9,167 nt of DNA. It comes from JAZSQT01 sp045538075. GTDB lineage: Bacteria > Chrysiogenota > Deferribacteres > Deferribacterales > Mucispirillaceae. The notes below the pieces were generated by a model. The model saw nothing but the letters and a program-made list of their open reading frames with translations. It had not been told where the DNA came from and did not search any database. Made by a program: the position numbers and the translations under genes. The number at the start of each line of letters is the position of its first letter. Positions within the stretch are counted from its first letter, which is position 1. The stretch lies in the NCBI GenBank assembly GCA_045538075.1, contig JAZSQT010000161.1:1-9167 (forward strand), in the 5' to 3' direction. Shown here piece by piece: positions 5,394 through 9,167 of the stretch.

Positions 5394-5692
5394 AAATAAA
5401 AGATAATGTAGATTTAAAAGAGTTAGAGAAGTATGGGTTTAAAAAACATAAACACGATAATGAAGGAGTTATTTCTTCTAAATGGATTAGAGAAACTTGT
5501 TATGGCGATAGTGGAGATTATCCCACTAATTTAAACGATTATTATTTTCAGTTTTATAGCCTTATTGAAATAATCCCTAATCCAAGAGGAGAAAAATTAA
5601 TGTATTTTCATTTATATTATAACGAGCACAAATACAAATTAGCAGAAATTTTATACGACCTAATCCAAGCTGGATTGGTTGAGAAAGTGTGA
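5387..5692 (+). CDS. Phage hypothetical protein, 101 aa
   Basis: The gene overlaps the previous one by seven bases (ATGTTAA) and ends in TGA. Its opening, MLKIKDNVDLKELEKYGFK, and its closing helix, AEILYDLIQAGLVEKV, are hallmarks of a frequent uncharacterised protein type in Bacillota prophages (recalled, not searched). Between them is a beta-rich middle (YYFQFYSLIEIIPNP; LMYFHLYYNEH). The binding site is weak: AAAAGGA about 14 bases upstream. Translation is therefore probably coupled to the gene before. Function unknown. Confidence 0.87.
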   Translation: MLKIKDNVDLKELEKYGFKKHKHDNEGVISSKWIRETCYGDSGDYPTNLNDYYFQFYSLIEIIPNPRGEKLMYFHLYYNEHKYKLAEILYDLIQAGLVEKV

Positions 5693-5700
5693 GGTAGAAT

Positions 5701-6126
5701 ATGTATTACTTATTAACAGATAATAGAATAATTGATAGTAATAACAAAGAAGATATTGAATTACTTAGAAGAAATAGAAGAATTATAGAAAACGAAAAAA
5801 TAGTATATTATAGTGGGAATTTTTTAAAAAATAAACAATGTATGAATTGTTCTCATTGGAATTGTATAAAATGCCAATATGCTAAAAAATGTGATGAAGA
5901 AGTAAAAAAACAAAGTGAAAATGTGTTTGATTTGATTGAAATGGGAGATTGTTATTTATATCAAAATAAAAATATGTTTAGACCTGATATGGTTTTAATA
6001 AATGATAAAGTTATGTTTAGTATTTTTGGAAGTAGAGCGATTAAAACACCTGAGTATATTCTTGCCATCTACAAACCAAATGAAAAAGGCGATTATATCA
6101 AAGTATGGGAGAAAAAAGATGAATAA
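5701..6126 (+). CDS. Phage hypothetical protein with Cys cluster, 141 aa
   Basis: The ATG follows GAGG (5691-5694) at a spacing of six. The protein opens MYYLLTDNRIIDS and has five Cys in one cluster: C47, C50, C55, C58 and C64 (CxxC-x4-CxxC-x5-C), with H52 nearby, a likely zinc knuckle. It continues ENVFDLIEMGDCYLY and ends EYILAIYKPNEKGDYIKVWEKK. The opening, the ENVFDLIExGD block and the IYKPNxKGDYIKVWE end are a recurring design in small Bacillota phage proteins as I recall them. The Cys cluster sits between the opening and the GD block. Zinc binding is inferred; function unknown. Confidence 0.87.
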   Translation: MYYLLTDNRIIDSNNKEDIELLRRNRRIIENEKIVYYSGNFLKNKQCMNCSHWNCIKCQYAKKCDEEVKKQSENVFDLIEMGDCYLYQNKNMFRPDMVLINDKVMFSIFGSRAIKTPEYILAIYKPNEKGDYIKVWEKKDE

Positions 6127-6463
6127 CTCTATTTATTATCTTTTAGGAACTGAAGTTGCTTCTCTTATGCAATTACAAGAAAAGTTGATTAAAACAAATG
6201 AAGCATTAAAAGAATTAAAGTATATCGATAACGATATAACTTGTCATATTTGTTTACATCATCATCGTACAACAAGTTATGTTCCTATCATAGAAGTAAA
6301 AAAAGACTTTGTTTATGTAAAAGTAGAAGTAGAAAAAGCATTATTATTAAATCAAATAGATGAACAATTAACTAAAGTTAAGAATTTAAACAAAACTGCA
6401 AAATTAAATCTGCCTATAATAGAAGAAATAGAAAACATTTTAAAAGAGGTTCGAGATGAATAA
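6119..6463 (+). CDS. Hypothetical protein with CHIC-LHHH site, 114 aa
   Basis: I place the start at ATG 6119, which overlaps the previous stop by eight bases (ATGAATAA) and follows GGGAG (6107-6111). An upstream in-frame ATG at 6002 only reads through the body of the previous gene. Residues 11-35 form a helix. TCHICLHHHRT (C42, C45, H47-H49) is a possible metal site or compact turn. Then come strands and a long coil-like C-terminus ending EEIENILKEVRDE. The position of the Cys/His cluster suggests a zinc-stabilised hairpin, but with only one such group the case is weak. Function unknown. Confidence 0.82.
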   Translation: MNNSIYYLLGTEVASLMQLQEKLIKTNEALKELKYIDNDITCHICLHHHRTTSYVPIIEVKKDFVYVKVEVEKALLLNQIDEQLTKVKNLNKTAKLNLPIIEEIENILKEVRDE

Positions 6464-6710
6464 CGAAGTTGAACAAGTATTAAAAGAGTTTGAAGAGTTG
6501 GGGTATGAAAATAAACCTAATGCAAAATACCCACATATGATTTATTTAGTAGATGAAGATGACGTCCCACAAATGGTATTAACAATTTTTATTAATACAC
6601 AAACTAAAAGATATTGGAAACATTATGGTGACTATTCTTTAGGAAGTTTCTCGTTTGAAGAACACAAACTACTAACAAAACTATTTAAAGCATTGGGGTG
6701 GTTTGAATGA
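6456..6710 (+). CDS. Phage hypothetical protein, 84 aa
   Basis: The gene overlaps the previous one by eight bases (ATGAATAA), with GAGG at 6446-6449. The layout is a helix (EQVLKEFEELGYEN), two or three strands (HMIYLVDEDD, MVLTIFINTQTKRYW) and a final helix (EEHKLLTKLFKALGWFE). A small alpha/beta fold of this kind, with an EF-EELGY opening and an LFKALGW end, is common among short Bacillota phage proteins (recalled). It resembles the 117-aa protein at 4261. The end overlaps the next start by four bases (ATGA). Function unknown. Confidence 0.86.
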   Translation: MNNEVEQVLKEFEELGYENKPNAKYPHMIYLVDEDDVPQMVLTIFINTQTKRYWKHYGDYSLGSFSFEEHKLLTKLFKALGWFE

Positions 6711-6904
6711 CCGATAACATATTAATGGCTATAAATATGGTAAATGCATTAGTTCACTTTAAAGCAAAAGATGGTGATGTGCCTTCTATTTATTTATTAT
6801 CAGTTTTAGGTGAAGAAGAAAGACAATTTAAAAAGTCAGAAAACATTAAAGATTTAAAAACATATAAAAAAATTAATAAAGTTAAGAAAGGAAAAAACAA
6901 ATGA
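6707..6904 (+). CDS. Hypothetical protein, 65 aa
   Basis: The start overlaps the previous stop by four bases and follows GGGGTGG (6695-6701). Residues 1-18 form an amphipathic helix (MTDNILMAINMVNALVHF), the middle has PSIYLLSVLGEEERQF, and the C-terminus is strongly basic (KTYKKINKVKKGKNK). The basic tail could contact nucleic acid, but nothing further supports this. The stop (TGA) overlaps the next ATG by four bases. Confidence 0.78.
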   Translation: MTDNILMAINMVNALVHFKAKDGDVPSIYLLSVLGEEERQFKKSENIKDLKTYKKINKVKKGKNK

Positions 6905-7239
6905 AAATAATTAAAATTACTGATGAAGAAGTTTTATTTGATAATGGTTGTAAACTAACTTATTATCACGACCAATGGTGTTGCGAACATAATTATGCTG
7001 ATTTTACTCAATTAGAAGATACTGGCATAGAAAATGAAGAATTTGAATTTAATGAACAAATGTTTGAATTTGAAGATGGTGAGGGTTTTAGATTAGTAGC
7101 AAAAAGTGGAAATAAATATTTTGTTCCTTGTTATTCTCGTCAAAATGGATATTATTCTATCGCTTTAGAAATTATTTTTGAAAATAAAATAGGGAAATAT
7201 ATAGTTGGTATTAGTTGTAAAGAAGTTTTAGATGATTAA
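6901..7239 (+). CDS. Phage hypothetical protein with HxQxCCE motif (possibly DUF7448-like), 112 aa
   Basis: The start overlaps the previous stop by four bases (ATGA); AAAGGA (6887-6892) lies eight bases upstream. The opening MKIIKITDEEVLFDNGCKLTYYHDQWCCEHNYADF contains an H-x-Q-x-C-C-E group (H23, Q25, C27, C28, E29), which resembles the H-x-Q-x-C-C-E block of DUF7448-type phage proteins, from memory. The acidic middle (EFEFNEQMFEFEDGEG) is followed by NKYFVPCYSRQNGYYS, also a conserved-looking block. The Cys pair and His could bind metal. The role of the family is unknown. Confidence 0.85.
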   Translation: MKIIKITDEEVLFDNGCKLTYYHDQWCCEHNYADFTQLEDTGIENEEFEFNEQMFEFEDGEGFRLVAKSGNKYFVPCYSRQNGYYSIALEIIFENKIGKYIVGISCKEVLDD

Positions 7240-7257
7240 GAAAGGAGAGTAAGAAAA

Positions 7258-7830
7258 ATGGAAAAGAAATCAAAAAAAATGAATACATACAAATCTTATT
7301 TTAACAAAGAAATTACAAAAGAAGTTCTTGATAGCATAGAAGTAGGAGATTTTATTAAAATCAACAACTGGGGTAGACCTTTAACTATTAAGGCGGTTAG
7401 CGAAAATTATTTTATTGCAAGTATGCCTTGTTTTGGGCGAACTCTTTATACTATTTGTGATAAAAGAGAAAACTTCAAAGATGATTATCAAGATTTATTT
7501 GTTTGTTCAGCTGATAATTTTAACAGCTGGGGAGGTCGTTACGAATATTCAAAAGAAAGTGAATGTGAAATTGCACTTGTAGACCTTGAAATTGGTAGTT
7601 TAGAACTTTCACGAAGAGCAGAAGATACAATTCGTCGTATTGATATTAAAAAGATGAAACCTAAAGGAAACAAAGAAGTAATTTTGAACGAACTTATGGC
7701 AAAAATTAAAGAAGAAGAAGGAGTTTTAAAAGTGTGCGAAGAAAAAGTTTCTAATGCTAGTGAATGGGCAAGAGAAAAAGTTGAAATAGTAAAAATAGCT
7801 TTAGAAAATTTTAAAAACAAAATGAGTTAA
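7258..7830 (+). CDS. Hypothetical phage protein, 190 aa, with C-terminal coil
   Basis: AAAGGAGAG (7241-7249) precedes the ATG by eight bases; an alternative ATG at 7279 (residue 8) lacks its own site. After a Lys-rich start, residues 8-60 read as a small beta domain (YFNKEITKEVLDSIEVGDF; WGRPLTIKAVSENYFIAS). The middle has DLFVCSADNFNSWGGRYEY, and residues 135-190 form a charged, probably coiled, helix (EEEGVLKVCEEKVSNASEWA). The VGDFIKINxWxRPLxIKAVSENYF block is a small-barrel-like design seen in Bacillota phage proteins (recalled). Function unknown; a nucleic acid- or protein-binding head with a coil tail is one possibility. Confidence 0.86.
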   Translation: MEKKSKKMNTYKSYFNKEITKEVLDSIEVGDFIKINNWGRPLTIKAVSENYFIASMPCFGRTLYTICDKRENFKDDYQDLFVCSADNFNSWGGRYEYSKESECEIALVDLEIGSLELSRRAEDTIRRIDIKKMKPKGNKEVILNELMAKIKEEEGVLKVCEEKVSNASEWAREKVEIVKIALENFKNKMS

Positions 7831-7844
7831 GAAAGGAATAATAT

Positions 7845-8150
7845 ATGAGATTAGATATAACTATTCATAGAAAAGGTACGCCTTATGGTGAAGATTATTG
7901 GGTAAATGGTAGAATTAGATATGCGTCTGTTAAAAAATTAATGGTTGAAAAATATCAATATAAATATGGTGAAGATTTGTTATTAACAAAAGGAATGATT
8001 ATAGATTTATTAGATATAACCCATAAACTTTTAATTGAAGCTGATGAATCAGATATGATGGAATATGCTAATTTTTATACTGATTTGTTATATGTTTATA
8101 ATAAAATGATACGCAAAAATGAAGATTGGTATTTTGAAGCAACGTGGTAA
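7845..8150 (+). CDS. Hypothetical protein, 101 aa
   Basis: AAAGGA (7832-7837) lies seven bases before the ATG. The N-terminus (MRLDITIHRKGTPYGEDYWVN) has a strand and a polar loop. Residues 28-100 form mostly helices (LLTKGMIIDLLDITHKLLIEADESD; YANFYTDLLYVYNKMI). No metal or catalytic motif is visible. It is not recognised; it resembles a helical phage accessory protein. Confidence 0.82.
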   Translation: MRLDITIHRKGTPYGEDYWVNGRIRYASVKKLMVEKYQYKYGEDLLLTKGMIIDLLDITHKLLIEADESDMMEYANFYTDLLYVYNKMIRKNEDWYFEATW

Positions 8151-8166
8151 AAGGAGGAATAGAAAA

Positions 8167-8364
8167 ATGAAAGGCTATGAAACAGAAGAATTTAAAGAAG
8201 TTCAAGAATTTTTTAAAGACAAAGGCTATCCCGAATTTGCTGATATGGTAGAAGAAAATAGTAATAATACTGGTAGATATGTTACGAATTGGAAATATGA
8301 CCCAGCAAATGGCGTTGTTGTAGTTGTATTTAATAGTTTTGGCATAGATATATATCACATTTAG
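8167..8364 (+). CDS. Hypothetical protein, 65 aa
   Basis: I place the start at ATG 8167, nine bases after AAGGAGG (8151-8157), the strongest binding site nearby. The upstream in-frame ATG at 8119 falls within the previous gene. The protein starts with a helix (TEEFKEVQEFFKDKGYPEFADMVEENS) and ends in strands (YVTNWKYDPANGVVVVVFN, IDIYHI). It is small, acidic and cytosolic. It lies directly before the ATPase gene, 15 bases away, so coexpression is expected. Function unknown. Confidence 0.8.
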   Translation: MKGYETEEFKEVQEFFKDKGYPEFADMVEENSNNTGRYVTNWKYDPANGVVVVVFNSFGIDIYHI

Positions 8365-8379
8365 AAAGGAAGAATAAAA

Positions 8380-9167
8380 ATGAAAATTAAATCAATTAAA
8401 TTAGAAAACTTTAAGAGATGGAAAAGTCTTGAATTAAGTTTTGATAAAACAAATGAATTTTACGCAGAAAATGGAGGTGGAAAAACAAGTATATTTCAAG
8501 CGTATTTATGGGTATTAGGATTAGACACAGACAATATCTTTCCTAAAATTGACAGTGAAGTAATTGAAGATTTAGAAACAAAGGTAGAAATGGTAGTAGA
8601 AATTGATGGGTACGAACACACTTACACAAGAACAAGCAAACCACAATTTATTATTGATGAATTAAAGATTAAAACAAAGAAAGTATATGTAGAAACAATT
8701 TGTAGTCAAGTAGGTATTAGTCAAAAGGAATTAGAAATGTTATGCAATACTTATTTATTTAATCAAGATAGTAGCAAATGGGGTTGGTCAGAAAGATTTA
8801 AGATGTTAAGTGATATGTTAAGTTTCAATATGCTAACATCAAAGTATGCCGATAATTATAAATACATCAATAAATACATCACAAGTAGAAAAACACCTAT
8901 TGAAATCGCTAAAATATTAAGAGATAGTAAGAAAGATATTAATAATCAAAAAACATTTATTAACGGTTCTATTGAAACACTAAACAAGCAATTAAACATT
9001 TACAATTACGATTATGAAAAACTAGAAAATGAAAAACAAAACTATGAAAAAGCAATTAAAGAAAACGAAGAAAAATTATATCAGTTAACACATAACGCAA
9101 CATTTGAATTAGAAATGAAAATTGATTCTATGAAAAAAGATATAAGCAATAAAACAAATTTACGCTT
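8380..9167 (+). CDS. SMC/RecF/Rad50-like AAA ATPase, N-terminal part (runs off window)
   Basis: ATG at 8380 follows AGAAAGGA (8363-8370), and the frame is open to the window end (262 codons). The start MKIKSIKLENFKRWKSLEL is the classic first strand of RecF/SMC-type ATPases. The P-loop is at residues 29-36 (A-E-N-G-G-G-K-T): the lysine and threonine are present, but the first Gly of GxxxxGKT is Ala. It is followed by SIFQAYLWVLGLD as in the family. A Q-loop candidate is Q129 in TYLFNQDSSKW. From about residue 180 the chain becomes a coiled coil (LNKQLNIYNYDYEKLENEKQN). Such phage proteins act in DNA recombination or repair. The Walker B and signature motifs would lie past the edge. Confidence 0.88.
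   Translation, partial: MKIKSIKLENFKRWKSLELSFDKTNEFYAENGGGKTSIFQAYLWVLGLDTDNIFPKIDSEVIEDLETKVEMVVEIDGYEHTYTRTSKPQFIIDELKIKTKKVYVETICSQVGISQKELEMLCNTYLFNQDSSKWGWSERFKMLSDMLSFNMLTSKYADNYKYINKYITSRKTPIEIAKILRDSKKDINNQKTFINGSIETLNKQLNIYNYDYEKLENEKQNYEKAIKENEEKLYQLTHNATFELEMKIDSMKKDISNKTNLR

Noticed and set aside
6002..6118. Upstream start for the 114-aa protein
   Set aside because: It would overlap the previous gene by 125 bases without a binding site, whereas ATG 6119 gives the common 8-base junction with GGGAG upstream.
7539..7820. Minus-strand open frame of 93 codons, Ser/Phe-rich
   Set aside because: It is a mirror of the helical C-terminus of the 190-aa gene; no ribosome binding site precedes it.
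8068..8358. Minus-strand open frame of 96 codons
   Set aside because: It is opposite two + strand genes with strong AGGAGG-type sites and reads as Phe/Ile-rich reverse of Glu/Asn codons.
1..9167. Mycoplasma/spiroplasma code with TGA as Trp
   Set aside because: TGA ends several genes at sensible places (5062, 5692, 6710, 6904) with the next gene's start overlapping or close by, and Trp codons are TGG.
1..9167. CRISPR array, insertion sequence or attachment site
   Set aside because: No spaced direct repeats, transposase-like frame or terminal inverted repeats are visible, and coding density leaves no room for an array.

Overview
The window is a compact, AT-rich block (roughly 25-30% GC by eye) of about 29 short genes. 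All are on the + strand, with almost no space between them. It reads as the early/accessory region of a tailed phage or prophage of a low-GC Bacillota host. The evidence is the AGGAGG-type ribosome binding site before most genes, the very small proteins, the 4-35 base overlaps, and several phage-typical families: a YopX-like protein, a MazG-like pyrophosphohydrolase, a T4 endonuclease V-like glycosylase and an SMC/RecF-type ATPase. TGA acts as a stop and Trp is encoded by TGG, so the code is the standard bacterial one and not that of mollicutes.

Layout. Bases 1-1103 hold a coiled-coil protein whose start codon is cut by the window edge, three small unknown proteins and a 9-codon mini-ORF. Bases 1106-2379 hold a Cys-rich protein, a 63-residue protein, a 24-residue hydrophobic peptide, the MazG-like enzyme, a GTG-started zinc-ribbon-like protein and a two-helix membrane protein. 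Bases 2393-3708 hold the pyrimidine-dimer glycosylase-like protein, an aromatic-rich unknown and the YopX-like protein. Bases 3701-6904 are a chain of small phage-type unknowns, most of them joined by an identical 8-base stop/start overlap. Bases 6901-8364 hold four more unknowns, one with an HxQxCCE motif. From 8380 to the window end lies the N-terminal part of an SMC/RecF-like ATPase, which probably opens the recombination/replication module.

How the genes work together. No promoter or terminator is visible, and no gap between genes exceeds about 25 bases. The window is therefore most simply one polycistronic unit with translational coupling. The recognisable functions are nucleotide-pool control (MazG-like), DNA repair (glycosylase) and DNA recombination/repair (ATPase), as expected for early phage genes. 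The remaining small proteins have no assignable function. Host takeover or counter-defence roles are possible but not shown by the sequence.

I found no clear evidence of a wholly new system. The most unusual items are the repeated ATGAATAR gene junctions, the mini-ORF that carries the same junction, and the 24-residue membrane peptide whose start codon lies in a potential hairpin.
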